NCBI RefSeq assembly: GCF_014203705.1
Contig: NZ_JACHJR010000001.1
Span: forward strand, 3,224,001 to 3,288,000
Source: Kitasatospora gansuensis
GTDB lineage: Bacteria; Actinomycetota; Actinomycetes; Streptomycetales; Streptomycetaceae
Direction: 5' to 3'
Length of the DNA stretch: 64,000 nt
The notes under the pieces are model-generated. The model was not told the DNA's origin and searched no databases. It saw only the letters and a program-made list of their open reading frames with translations. This document shows positions 8,204-16,866 of the stretch, piece after piece. Within the stretch, counting starts at the first letter, position 1, and every line of letters begins with the position of its first letter. The position numbers were made by a program, and so were the translations under genes.

Positions 8204-9820
8204 TCAGCCCCGGAACAGGTTCCGGCCGACGTCGGAGGGGACCACGTCCTGCACCGGCACGCTGCCGGGGCCGGGGACCGCCTCGCCCGGGACGGGCTGG
8301 TCGGAGGTGCGCTTCAGCAGCACCGCGCCGCCCTCGGACCAGATCCGGGTGTAGCCGTGCGCGAGCAGCAGGCTGATCCGTTCGGCCTGCTCGGTGTCGG
8401 TGGCGAACGGGAAGGACCGCTTGTCCGACCTGATCAGCACGTACTCGCGCCCGCGCGGCGTGCCGTCCACCAGCACCACGTCGGCGCGCGCGGTGAGCCG
8501 TACCGCCACCTGGTTGTCCGCCTCCACCGACGCGCCGTCAGGGATCAGCGCGGCGCCCCGGAGCAGGGCGGCCAGGCTGCTGTTCGGTGCCCAGTGGGAC
8601 GGGATCGCCAGCCCGGCCAGGCCGAACGGCACGGCCGCGACCAGCGTCACGCCCGCCGCCGCCAGACCCGCCCGGCGGGCCAGTGCGGCCCGGGGGCGGC
8701 CGTCCGCGCAGAGCCGGCCGAGCACCTCCAGGGTGGCGGTCAGCAGCACCGGCCAGAGGAAGACGTCGTAGTGCCGGGCGATCGACCAGTGGTTGGGGTT
8801 GCTGGAGAGGATCCGCTCGGCCAGCAGCGGCAGCGCGCACAGCACGGTGGCGGAGCGCAGCGGCAGCGCGAGCGTGGTGCCGAACAGCCAGAGCAGCAGC
8901 AGCGGCTTCAGCGGGGCGTCGAACGCGGCCCGGACCAGCAGCAGCGGGTTGCCCAGCACGTTGCGCAGCGCGTCGCCACCGTCGGTGCCGAGCGCGGTGT
9001 AGTTCCAGTAGTAGCCGGGCTGGCCGCCCATCGCCGGGATCAGCCAGGCGATCGCCACGGCCGCCGCCAGCGGACCGCCGATCAGCAGGCCGAGGCCGTA
9101 GCCGAGCTGCCGCCGGTCCCAGACCGGTCGGCGAGCCCGCAGGATCAGCACCAGCCCGTACGCGCCGACCAGCAGGCCGAGGTCCTCCTTGGTGCCGCAG
9201 AGCAGCACCGCCGCCAGCACCACGCCGCCGTACCGGCGGGCCTGACCGCGTTCGAACATCAGCAGCGTCAGGGGCGCGGCGAACGCCACCTCGTGGAAGC
9301 CGCCGCGCGAGGCGACCAGCAGCGGCCAGCCGAGACCGTAGGCGACTCCGGCCAGGTCGACCGCCCAGCGGGCGGTGCGCCGGTCCGCCGTCGCGAAGCA
9401 GCGGGCGGCGATCCGGCGGGCCAGCGGGACCCCGGCGGCGAACAGCAGGGCCTGGCCGATGATCAGCGAGCGCGGGTCGTCCCAGACCCAGTACAGCGGG
9501 GCGAGCAGAGCCAGCACCGGGGAGAAGTGGTCCCCCAGCAGCGAGAAGCCCGGCGGGAACTCGTGGTGGAAGGACTTCAGCGAGGAGACCGGCAGCCCGA
9601 GGTGCGCGTACCCGCGCACGCCCTGGTCGAAGATCCCCACGTCGAAGCCGCCCAGCTGGAGGGCGGACCACTGCTGGAACCCGATCGCCCCGCAGACCAC
9701 GAAGCAGAGCAACGTCGACAGCAGGGTGCGGTGGGTCGCCGACAGCCCGGCCCCCGGGCCGGGCACGGGCAGCAGCCGGGCAGCCAGGGGGCGCGGCCGG
9801 TCGACAGGCTGGAGCGTCAC
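8204..9820 (-). CDS. DUF2079 polytopic membrane protein
   Basis: 538-aa protein with about ten membrane segments belonging to the DUF2079 family of GT-C-like proteins. The early loop FDVGIFDQGVRGYA...FHHEFPPGFSLLGDHFSP is the family's most conserved stretch, with Asp/His residues facing outside. A soluble C-terminal part (about 440-538) follows the last helix. It starts with GTG at 9820, 12 bases after the preceding GT87 gene ends, so the two are probably co-transcribed. The GT-C resemblance and neighbours suggest lipid-linked sugar transfer at the outer membrane face; no substrate can be assigned. Confidence 0.85.
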   Translation of the reverse strand: MTLQPVDRPRPLAARLLPVPGPGAGLSATHRTLLSTLLCFVVCGAIGFQQWSALQLGGFDVGIFDQGVRGYAHLGLPVSSLKSFHHEFPPGFSLLGDHFSPVLALLAPLYWVWDDPRSLIIGQALLFAAGVPLARRIAARCFATADRRTARWAVDLAGVAYGLGWPLLVASRGGFHEVAFAAPLTLLMFERGQARRYGGVVLAAVLLCGTKEDLGLLVGAYGLVLILRARRPVWDRRQLGYGLGLLIGGPLAAAVAIAWLIPAMGGQPGYYWNYTALGTDGGDALRNVLGNPLLLVRAAFDAPLKPLLLLWLFGTTLALPLRSATVLCALPLLAERILSSNPNHWSIARHYDVFLWPVLLTATLEVLGRLCADGRPRAALARRAGLAAAGVTLVAAVPFGLAGLAIPSHWAPNSSLAALLRGAALIPDGASVEADNQVAVRLTARADVVLVDGTPRGREYVLIRSDKRSFPFATDTEQAERISLLLAHGYTRIWSEGGAVLLKRTSDQPVPGEAVPGPGSVPVQDVVPSDVGRNLFRG

Positions 9821-9832
9821 ATCACGTCATAT

Positions 9833-11092
9833 CTACTTGGCCAGGACGGATTCGGTGGACACCGCCCGGACCGGGATCACCCGGCGGGCGCTGCGCCGAA
9901 GCCGGACGGCGGTCAGTCCGAGCATCGCGAGGCCGACCAACGGGTAGAGCGAACTGACGGGTTGCCAGTACGGCTCGATCCCGAGGCCGGCGCGTTTGGG
10001 CACGGTCCAGAGTAGATGGGTGCCGAAGACCAGGAGGGTCACCGCCAGCAGGACACGCCAGCGACGGTCCCGCCAGGAGCGGCCGTACCGGCCCCGGACC
10101 CGGATCTCCTGGGCCGCCTCGGCACAGAGCAGGATCAGCAGCGGGACGCACCAGACCCAGTGGTGGCTCCAGCTGATCGGCGAGACCAGCGCGCCGGTCA
10201 GCGCCACGGTGACCACGGCCCAGGCCTCGGCCCGGCGCAGCCTGGACCTGGCGGCGAGCGCCGCGACCGCGAAGCCCAGCAGGCCGACCAGGCCGGAGAG
10301 CGCACTGGCGAACAGACCGGGGTCGTTGGTGGAGAGCAGCCGGGCCACCATGCCCCGGAGCGACTGGTTGTCGACCAGCTCGATCACGCCGACCCGGCGG
10401 GAGTCCCAGAGGTACTCGGTCCAGAAGCCGTAGCTGTCGCCCGGCACCACCGCGGTGCCGAGCAGCACCGTGGTGACGAACACCACCACCGACACCCCGG
10501 CGGCCCGGATCCGGCCGGTCAGCAGCAGGTAGACGGTGAACACCCCGGGGGTCAGCTTGATGCCGACGGCCAGGCCGATGCCCACGCCCTTGAAGCGGTT
10601 GGCGTCCGAGCGGGTCAGGTCCCAGAGCACCAGACAGGCGATCAGCAGGTTGATCTGGCCGTACTGGAAGGTGGTGTAGACGGGCTCCAGGAAGACCCCG
10701 AGGCCGACGGCGAGCAGGATCGCCGGGCCGGTGTGGCCGCGCCGGGGCCAGCCGACCAGCCGGAACGAGAGGTGGGCCAGCAGGGCCAGCAGCGCGACGT
10801 TCCCCAGCGTCACCAGCACCCGCAGCAGCGAGACGTCGAACCAGGTGCCCGGCACGAACAGCACCGCGGCGAACGGCGGGTAGGTGGCGGCCAGGTCCCA
10901 GCCGGGGAGCCGCATCGCGTACAGGTCCTGGCCGCCCGCGACGGCCGCGCCCTCGGCCCGGTAGACCAGCATGTCGACCATGTTGAAGCCGTGGAAGTGC
11001 CGGACCACCGCGAAGACCGAGAGCAGCGCCAGCGCGACCAGCGCCGTACTGGCCGTACTGGTCCGCATCAGCGCTCTGAGCCGGTCAGGCAT
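9833..11092 (-). CDS. GT87 alpha-1,2-mannosyltransferase-like membrane protein
   Basis: 419-aa polytopic GT-C-type glycosyltransferase of the GT87 family, expected to use polyprenyl-phosphomannose on the outer side of the membrane. Family features visible are MVDMLVYRAEG in the first loop (acidic catalytic region), LAATYPPFAAVLFVP, the QYGQINLLIACLVLWDL helix and PISWSHHWVW near the C-terminal third. I start at ATG 11092; the longer frame to 11224 gives a Cys/Arg-rich extension without family match. It is followed after 12 bases by the DUF2079 gene. Together these form a likely surface-glycan operon downstream of the PBP/SEDS pair. Confidence 0.85.
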   Translation of the reverse strand: MPDRLRALMRTSTASTALVALALLSVFAVVRHFHGFNMVDMLVYRAEGAAVAGGQDLYAMRLPGWDLAATYPPFAAVLFVPGTWFDVSLLRVLVTLGNVALLALLAHLSFRLVGWPRRGHTGPAILLAVGLGVFLEPVYTTFQYGQINLLIACLVLWDLTRSDANRFKGVGIGLAVGIKLTPGVFTVYLLLTGRIRAAGVSVVVFVTTVLLGTAVVPGDSYGFWTEYLWDSRRVGVIELVDNQSLRGMVARLLSTNDPGLFASALSGLVGLLGFAVAALAARSRLRRAEAWAVVTVALTGALVSPISWSHHWVWCVPLLILLCAEAAQEIRVRGRYGRSWRDRRWRVLLAVTLLVFGTHLLWTVPKRAGLGIEPYWQPVSSLYPLVGLAMLGLTAVRLRRSARRVIPVRAVSTESVLAK

Positions 11093-11251
11093 GACGGCTC
11101 GCCACCGTCGAGCGGGCAGGCTGACTTCGACGGTGTGACGGCATGGTGAATCCCCCCAGTGGCAAGGCGCGAAGTCGTCCACGCTAGCCGAGCCCGGCAA
11201 ATCGGACCGTGACTCCCGCCACATCCCGTGTCACAGTGCGGCTCCAGTCCG

Positions 11252-12769
11252 TCAATTCCCGTTCAGGACGGCCTGCATGACCGACTTGGCGATCGGCGCG
11301 GCCAGCCCGCCGCCGGTGACGTCGGTGGCGCTGCTGTCGGCGATCACCACGGCGACGGCCACCGGCGGGACCTGGTTCGAGCCGCTCGGCCTGGCCCAGG
11401 AGATGAACCAGGCGTACGGGATGCCGGAGTTGTCGATGCCCTGCTGGGCGGTGCCGGTCTTGCCGCCGACGGTGGCGCCGCCGATCCGGGCGCTCCGGCC
11501 GGTGCCGGTCTCCACCACGTCGGTCATCAGCTTCTGCACCTGGCCGGCCACGGTGGGGCTCATCGCCTGCCGGTAGCCGGTGGGCCGCATCACCTGGACC
11601 GAACTGCCGTCGCTCTTGGCCAGCTTGTCCACAAGCTGTGGATACATCACGGTGCCGTTGTTGGCGACGCCCGCCGCGACCATCGCCATCACCAGCGGGG
11701 TGGCGGCGGTGTCGTACTGGCCGATCGAGGAGAGCGCGACCTGCGAGGCGTTCATCGTCGTGTCGAAGTTGGACCGGGCGGCCCGGACCGGGGTGTCCAG
11801 CTTGGCGTCGTTGAAGCCGAAGTTCTGCGCCATCGCGACCATCTTCTCCAGGCCGACCTGGGTGCCGAGGTAACCCATCACGCTGTTGCAGGAGTTGACC
11901 ATCGCGTCGTCCAGCGACTGGCCGGGGCTGTCGCAGGCGCTGGTGTCGTTGACCAGCTCGGTGGTGGTGCCCGGCATCACGAAGGGGTACGGCGCGGTGG
12001 TCGGGGCGTCGATGTCGGTGACCACGCCGTTGGCCAGCGCGGCGGCGGCGGTGACCACCTTGAAGGTGGACCCCGGCGGATAGATCTGACGGAGCGCCCG
12101 GTTCAGCATCGGCTGGTTCTTGTCGGCCTGCAGCTTGTTCCAGGCGTCCTGGTCGGCGGTCGAGGAGCCGGCGAAGCTGCCCGGGTCGTAGCTCGGGGTG
12201 GAGGCCAGCGCGAGGATCCGGCCGGTGGCGGGCTCGATCGCGGCGACCGCCCCGGTCTGGCTGCCGAGGCCCTTCACCGCGGCCTGCTGGGCGGCCTTGT
12301 TCAGCGTGGTGTAGACGTCGCCGCCGGGGTTCTGCTTGCGGGTGATCTCGTCCCAGAGCGCCCAGCTGGCCAGCCGGGAGTCGGTGCCGGAGAGCAGGTC
12401 GTCCTCGACGCCCTCGATCTGGGTGTTCCCGTACGTCTGCGAGGAGTAGCCGGTGACCGCCGCCCAGGTCGGCCCGTCGGTGTAGGTGCGCTTGTAGGCG
12501 TACCGCCCGCCGGTCGGGGCCGAGCCGGTGACCGGGTCGGCGCCGACCAGGATGTTGCCGCGCGGCTGGGCGTAGCGCTGGATGGTCTCCCGCTGGTTGG
12601 CCGGGTTGTCGTCCAGCGACTCGGCCCGGAACACCTGGACGTAGGTGGCCTGGCCCATCAGCGCGAGCACCAGGACCAGGCAGAAGGTACCGGCCCGGCG
12701 GCCGGTGGTGGAGATCCCGGGCAGCCCCTGCGGGCCGCCGGTGGAGGACGGCTGACGCCTCGGGCTCAC
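11252..12769 (-). CDS. pbpA: Class B penicillin-binding protein (PbpA type)
   Basis: Transpeptidase partner of the SEDS polymerase encoded just upstream. One membrane segment (about 24-45) anchors it; residues 60-160 form the PBP dimerisation region. The catalytic motifs are intact: Ser234 in PPGSTFK, Ser293 in NSCNS and Lys437 in GGKTGTAQ. Length 505 aa fits the short actinobacterial PbpA group. Its start overlaps the SEDS stop by 4 bases (ATGA), so the pair is translationally coupled. Streptomyces carry several PBP/SEDS pairs; which of them this corresponds to (vegetative or sporulation) cannot be decided here. Confidence 0.93.
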   Translation of the reverse strand: MSPRRQPSSTGGPQGLPGISTTGRRAGTFCLVLVLALMGQATYVQVFRAESLDDNPANQRETIQRYAQPRGNILVGADPVTGSAPTGGRYAYKRTYTDGPTWAAVTGYSSQTYGNTQIEGVEDDLLSGTDSRLASWALWDEITRKQNPGGDVYTTLNKAAQQAAVKGLGSQTGAVAAIEPATGRILALASTPSYDPGSFAGSSTADQDAWNKLQADKNQPMLNRALRQIYPPGSTFKVVTAAAALANGVVTDIDAPTTAPYPFVMPGTTTELVNDTSACDSPGQSLDDAMVNSCNSVMGYLGTQVGLEKMVAMAQNFGFNDAKLDTPVRAARSNFDTTMNASQVALSSIGQYDTAATPLVMAMVAAGVANNGTVMYPQLVDKLAKSDGSSVQVMRPTGYRQAMSPTVAGQVQKLMTDVVETGTGRSARIGGATVGGKTGTAQQGIDNSGIPYAWFISWARPSGSNQVPPVAVAVVIADSSATDVTGGGLAAPIAKSVMQAVLNGN

Positions 12770-14136
12770 GGTTGCTCCACCAGGTCGGCTGCGGGTTCGG
12801 GGGCGGGTCGGCGGGCCTGGTCGCTCATCCGGACCAGCAGCGCCACGATGATCCAGTTGGTCACCACCGAGGAGCCGCCCTGGGCCATGAAGGGCAGGGT
12901 CATCCCGGTCAGCGGGATCAGGTCGAGCACGCCGCCCGCGACCACGAACAGCTGGAGGCCGACGATCGCGGCCAGGCCGATCGCCAGCAGCCGGCCGAAC
13001 GGGTCCTTGAGCGCGATCCCGGTCCTGAAACCCCGTGAGATCAGCAGGGCGTACAGCAGGAAGAGCGCGATCAGCCCGACCAGGCCGAGCTCCTCGCCGA
13101 TGGTGGCCAGGATGAAGTCGGACTTGGCGGCGAACCCGATCAGGATCGAGTGGCCGAGCCCCAGGCCGGTGCCGAGCACCCCGCCCCAGGCGAACGAGAA
13201 CAGCGACTGGGCGATCTGGTTGGCGCCCTGGCCGGCCGCGATCGAGCCCAGCGGGTCCAGCCAGTCGGTGACCCGGCTGTGCACGTGCGGGGAGAGCCAG
13301 CCGACCGCGACCGCGCCGACCGCCGCCAGGAACAGGCCGATGGCGATCCAGCCGCTGCGCGCGGTGGCCACGTACAGCATCACCACGAACAGCCCGAAGA
13401 ACAGCAGCGAGGTGCCGAGGTCGGTCTCCAGCACCAGCACCCCGACGAAGGCGGCCCAGATCAGCAGCACCGGGCCGAGGTCACGGCCGCGCGGGAACTG
13501 GAACTTCCACACCCGCTTGCCGGTCAGCGCCAGCGCGTCCCGGTGCACGGCCAGGTAGGCGGCGAAGAAGATGGCCAGCAGGATCTTGGCGAACTCGCCC
13601 GGCTGGAACGACATCGGGCCGATCACGATCCAGATCCGGGAGCCGTAGACCGGCGGGAAGAAGATCGGCAGGATCAGCAGCACCAGCGCCGCCAGCGCAC
13701 CGATGTACGCGTACCGCTGGAGCACCCGGTGATCGCGCAGCAGCACCACCACGCCGATGAACAGCGCCACCCCGAGGGTGGACCAGAGCAGTTGGGTGGG
13801 CGCGGCCTCGCTGCCCGGGGTGGCCCGGTCGAGCCGGTAGATGACGACCAGTCCGATCCCGTTCAGCAGGATCGCGATCGGCAGTAGCAGCGGGTCGGCG
13901 TACGGGGCCTTCCAGCGGATCACCCCGTGCGCGAGCAGGGCCAGCACGCCGAGCGCCGCGCCGTACCCGGCGGCGCCGGAAGGGACCTTGCCGTCGATGT
14001 TGACGCCGACCTCGATGTACCCGAAGACGGCGATCAGCACCGCGCCGAGCACCAGCACCAGTTCGGTGTTGCGACGGCTCTTGACCAGGCGTCGGCGTGG
14101 CGCACCGGCCCTGGCTACGGCGGAGGGAGAGGCCAC
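12766..14136 (-). CDS. ftsW: SEDS glycan polymerase, FtsW/RodA/SpoVE family
   Basis: 456-aa peptidoglycan glycosyltransferase with ten hydrophobic helices that polymerises lipid II. The family signatures are clear: GSRIWIVIGPMSFQPGEFAKI in the extracellular loop after TM4, GLGLGHS, ATIGEELGLVGL and the C-terminal IPLTGMTLPFMAQGGSS. A catalytic Asp is expected in the loop with WLDPLGS. It forms a coupled operon with the downstream class B PBP, which is the usual arrangement for a polymerase-transpeptidase pair. The assignment to FtsW rather than RodA is by neighbour type only; several paralogues exist per genome. Confidence 0.9.
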   Translation of the reverse strand: MASPSAVARAGAPRRRLVKSRRNTELVLVLGAVLIAVFGYIEVGVNIDGKVPSGAAGYGAALGVLALLAHGVIRWKAPYADPLLLPIAILLNGIGLVVIYRLDRATPGSEAAPTQLLWSTLGVALFIGVVVLLRDHRVLQRYAYIGALAALVLLILPIFFPPVYGSRIWIVIGPMSFQPGEFAKILLAIFFAAYLAVHRDALALTGKRVWKFQFPRGRDLGPVLLIWAAFVGVLVLETDLGTSLLFFGLFVVMLYVATARSGWIAIGLFLAAVGAVAVGWLSPHVHSRVTDWLDPLGSIAAGQGANQIAQSLFSFAWGGVLGTGLGLGHSILIGFAAKSDFILATIGEELGLVGLIALFLLYALLISRGFRTGIALKDPFGRLLAIGLAAIVGLQLFVVAGGVLDLIPLTGMTLPFMAQGGSSVVTNWIIVALLVRMSDQARRPAPEPAADLVEQP

Positions 14137-14173
14137 GGGCGTCCTGTCGGGAAGGGTTTCCGGGTAGCGCGGT

Positions 14174-14208
14174 GGGGGTGGACGGGCCGTCAGGTCCCGT
14201 CCACCCCC
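14174..14208 (-). terminator. Hairpin after the DUF1269 gene
   Basis: Perfect 13-bp arms GGGGGTGGACGGG (14174-14186) and CCCGTCCACCCCC (14196-14208) with a 9-base loop. It lies between the end of the DUF1269 gene and the start of the SEDS gene on the same strand, so it separates two transcription units. Confidence 0.75.
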
Positions 14209-14221
14209 TGGTGACGTGGTG

Positions 14222-14731
14222 TCAGACGGTCGCGGGGGCTTCGCCGCGGGCGGCCGCCACGGTGGCGCGCAGCTCGGCCTCGGCCTCGGCGCTCAGCGAG
14301 GTCTGGATGATCTGGCCGCCGTACTGGGCGACCGCCGGGATCACCTTGTCGGCGGTGGCCTTGCGGACCAGCAGGAAGACGGCGGCGCTGCCCGGAGTCA
14401 GGTGCTCGCCGACCTGGCGCATGAAGTTGTCGTCCACCCCCACGTCGGTGGAGGCCCCGACGGCGGCACCGGTCGCACCGCCGACGGCCGCGCCGAGGAA
14501 CGGCATGAAGAACAGCAGCCCGATCACCCCGCCCCAGAGCGCACCGGAGGCGGCACCGGCACCGGTGGTGGAGACGGCCTGGTGCAGCTTGATCTTGCCG
14601 TCCTGGCGGCGCTCGACGACGACGGCGTCCTCGAGCTCGATCAGCTTCTGCTTCTGCAGTCCGACCACGGTGCTCCGGACCTGCTCGGCGGTGGCGAGGT
14701 CGGGGTAGGCGATCGCGAACAGGTTGCTCAC
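14222..14731 (-). CDS. DUF1269 glycine-zipper membrane protein
   Basis: 169-aa protein of the DUF1269 family. The N-terminal 50 residues form a small alpha/beta domain (FAIAYPDLATAEQVRSTV) that ends in the acidic VVVERRQDGKIKLHQ motif; the middle (about 58-95) is a Gly/Ala-rich hydrophobic hairpin typical of glycine-zipper insertion; the end is an amphipathic helix with SLSAEAEAEL. Function is unknown in the family, which is often stress-linked. It is a single-gene unit, flanked by a terminator on its 3' side. Confidence 0.88.
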   Translation of the reverse strand: MSNLFAIAYPDLATAEQVRSTVVGLQKQKLIELEDAVVVERRQDGKIKLHQAVSTTGAGAASGALWGGVIGLLFFMPFLGAAVGGATGAAVGASTDVGVDDNFMRQVGEHLTPGSAAVFLLVRKATADKVIPAVAQYGGQIIQTSLSAEAEAELRATVAAARGEAPATV

Positions 14732-14826
14732 GGGGTGGGTCCTTCCAACTCGACGGGCACGGCTTCACTGGCACCCTAGCGAGGATTAGCCATATTTATG
14801 ACTGTTGATTCCGGTGTGTCCGATAT

Positions 14827-16014
14827 TCACCCGGTCATCGCGCCGAGCTCTGCGGGGTAGTCAGGGAGCTCGACCGTGCTGAACTTCTTCGCCTCGTTGA
14901 GCATCCAGGTCATCAGCGCGGGCCGGTTCAGCATGGCGTCCCGCAGCCGGCCGCCGATCCGGCCCGGGGCGAGGAACTTCCCGGTCCGGTCGCCACCCTG
15001 CTGGCAGCCCTGGGCGTACTCCCGCAGCCGGCCCTCGTACGCGGCGAACGCGGCGCGGTGGTCCCCGGCGGCCCTGGCCAGCTCGCCCGCCAGCACGTAC
15101 GCGGCGACCACGCCGGTGCCGGTGCCCATGCCGCCGATGGTCGCGCCACAGGCGGCGTCGCCGACCAGGGCGGTCCGGCCCCGGTGCCAGACCGGGACGT
15201 CGGCCCGGCTGATCGAGTCGAAGTACAGCTCGGAGGTGCTCTCCAGGGACTCCAGCATCGCGGGCACCTGCCAGCCGATCCCGGCGAAGCGCTCGGCGAT
15301 CAGCGCCTTCTGGGCCGTCAGGTCGTGCCGGTCGTAGGTCAGTTCCGGGGCGGCGAAGACCACGAAGGCGTCCGCCACGGCGGGGTCGCGGTGGCCGCCG
15401 CCGAGCTGGGCCAGCCGGCCGGGGGTGTTGCAGCCGACCGTCTCCCGGCCGAGGCCGAGGTGGTTGGGCAGCTTCCAGGTCGCGGCGTAGTAGCCGAGGT
15501 GGGTGACGAAGTCCCGCTCCGGGCCGAAGGCGATCCGGCGGATGTTGGAGTGCAGGCCGTCGGCGCCGATCACCAGGTCGAACTCGCGGGGCGCGCCGTG
15601 CCGGAAGGTGACCTGCACGCCGGTGGCGGTCTCGGTCGTCCCGGTGACCGAGTCGCCGAAGACGTACTCGGTGTACGGCAGGCTCGCCTCGTACAGCACC
15701 CGGGACAGGTCGCCGCGCAGCACCTCGATGTCGCCGCCGGTGAACTCGGCGGGCAGGTGCAGCCGCTGACGGCCCTTCGGGTCGACGAAGGTGGTGGTCC
15801 GGCCGCCGGTCTCCAGCCGGCGCAGCTGGTCCAGCACGCCCATCCGCTCCAGCACGGTCAGGTGGGTCTCGCCGCGGAAGTCGACCGCCTGGCCGCCCTC
15901 GCGCAGGGCCGGGGCCAGCTCGACCACGGTCGGGTGGAAGCCGTACCGGCCGAGCCAGTAGGCCAGCGCCGGTCCGGCGATGCTCGCACCCGAGATCAGC
16001 ACGTTCTTGCCCAT
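14827..16014 (-). CDS. FAD-dependent aromatic-type monooxygenase
   Basis: 395-aa class A flavin monooxygenase that should use FAD and NAD(P)H to hydroxylate a small, probably aromatic, substrate. The N-terminal dinucleotide fold is ISGASIAGPALAYWL, the DG motif is VIGADGLHSNIRR, and the second FAD motif is ALVGDAACGATIGGMGT. It resembles the single-component group with a C-terminal helix bundle. I start at ATG 16014; the longer frame to 16095 crosses the divergent operator and is unlikely. It is divergently transcribed from a TetR regulator 92 bp away, which probably represses it and may sense its substrate. Confidence 0.92.
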   Translation of the reverse strand: MGKNVLISGASIAGPALAYWLGRYGFHPTVVELAPALREGGQAVDFRGETHLTVLERMGVLDQLRRLETGGRTTTFVDPKGRQRLHLPAEFTGGDIEVLRGDLSRVLYEASLPYTEYVFGDSVTGTTETATGVQVTFRHGAPREFDLVIGADGLHSNIRRIAFGPERDFVTHLGYYAATWKLPNHLGLGRETVGCNTPGRLAQLGGGHRDPAVADAFVVFAAPELTYDRHDLTAQKALIAERFAGIGWQVPAMLESLESTSELYFDSISRADVPVWHRGRTALVGDAACGATIGGMGTGTGVVAAYVLAGELARAAGDHRAAFAAYEGRLREYAQGCQQGGDRTGKFLAPGRIGGRLRDAMLNRPALMTWMLNEAKKFSTVELPDYPAELGAMTG

Positions 16015-16106
16015 GAGGAGACCCCCGTCTGAAACTGTGTCCGTCGGACACTTTCGATACTGTGTACAGTAGACGCAGTTTCGCCGCCGACGCAAGGGGA
16101 GCCGCA
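16015..16106. promoter_or_regulatory. Divergent TetR-type operator region with nested palindromes
   Basis: Between the monooxygenase and TetR starts there are three inverted repeats: GTGTCCG-T-CGGACAC at 16037-16051, ACTGT-GT-ACAGT at 16059-16070, and an outer pair GAAACTGTGT (16031-16040) with ACGCAGTTTC (16074-16083; 9 of 10 pair). All lie within about 50 bp, where both promoters must be. This is the expected layout for a TetR-family repressor controlling itself and its divergent neighbour. Confidence 0.65.
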
Positions 16107-16817
16107 GTGAACGAGGAACTCGACCCGGCCGCCCGGCTGCTCTGGGGCCCGCCGCCGAAGGGCGGCCGGGGCCCGAAAGCCGGGCTGAGCCTGGACCGGA
16201 TCGCCCGCGCGGGCATCGAGATCGCCGACGCGGAGGGGCTGGGCGCGGTCTCCATGCAGCGGGTCGCCGGGCTGCTCGACTTCACCAAGATGGCGCTCTA
16301 CCGGTACGTGCCCGGCAAGGCCGAGCTGGTCGCCCTGATGGTCGACGCCGCGATCGGCGAGGCCCCGCCCGTCACCGGCACCGGCTGGCGCGACCCGCTC
16401 GCCGACTGGTCCCGGCGACTGGCCGGCGTCTTCCGGCTGCACCCCTGGCTGCTGGATGCCACCGTCGGCCCGCGCCTGATCGGCCCGGCCGAACTCAGCT
16501 GGATGGAACGGGCCGTGGCCGCCCTGGACGGCACCGCGCTGACCGGCGCGGAACGGCTCGACGCGGTCGCCGTGCTGGCCGGCCACGTCCGCGCGATCGC
16601 CCAGCAGTCCCGCGCGGCCGGGCCGGCGGGCAGCCCGGAGCAGCAACTGCTGGCCACCCTCGGCGCCCTGGTGTTCGGTCACCGGGACCGCTACCCCGCC
16701 ACCGCCACCGCGATGGCCGCCGCCGTGACGGACGGTCAGGACCAGGCGCTGGAATTCGGGCTGCGCTGCTTCCTGGACGGGCTGGGGGTGCGGATCGCCG
16801 AGAGCCTTGACGGGTAG
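16107..16817 (+). CDS. TetR/AcrR family transcriptional regulator
   Basis: 236-aa repressor. After a short WGPPPKGGRGP stretch the DNA-binding domain (about 28-85) reads LSLDRIARAGIEIADAEG...SMQRVAGLLDFTKMALYRYVPGKAEL, a standard TetR helix-turn-helix with the YRYVPGK recognition-helix end. The C-terminal half is the helical ligand-binding domain of the group associated with tetracycline-type or flavin-enzyme gene control. GTG 16107 was chosen because AAGGGGA lies 6 bases upstream; an ATG at 16062 would fall inside the operator. Its divergent position makes it the likely regulator of the monooxygenase gene. Confidence 0.9.
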   Translation: MNEELDPAARLLWGPPPKGGRGPKAGLSLDRIARAGIEIADAEGLGAVSMQRVAGLLDFTKMALYRYVPGKAELVALMVDAAIGEAPPVTGTGWRDPLADWSRRLAGVFRLHPWLLDATVGPRLIGPAELSWMERAVAALDGTALTGAERLDAVAVLAGHVRAIAQQSRAAGPAGSPEQQLLATLGALVFGHRDRYPATATAMAAAVTDGQDQALEFGLRCFLDGLGVRIAESLDG

Positions 16818-16866
16818 GCGAGTTCGGGCCAGGTGGCTTTGGTCATCCCAACTGATGATCCATAAG

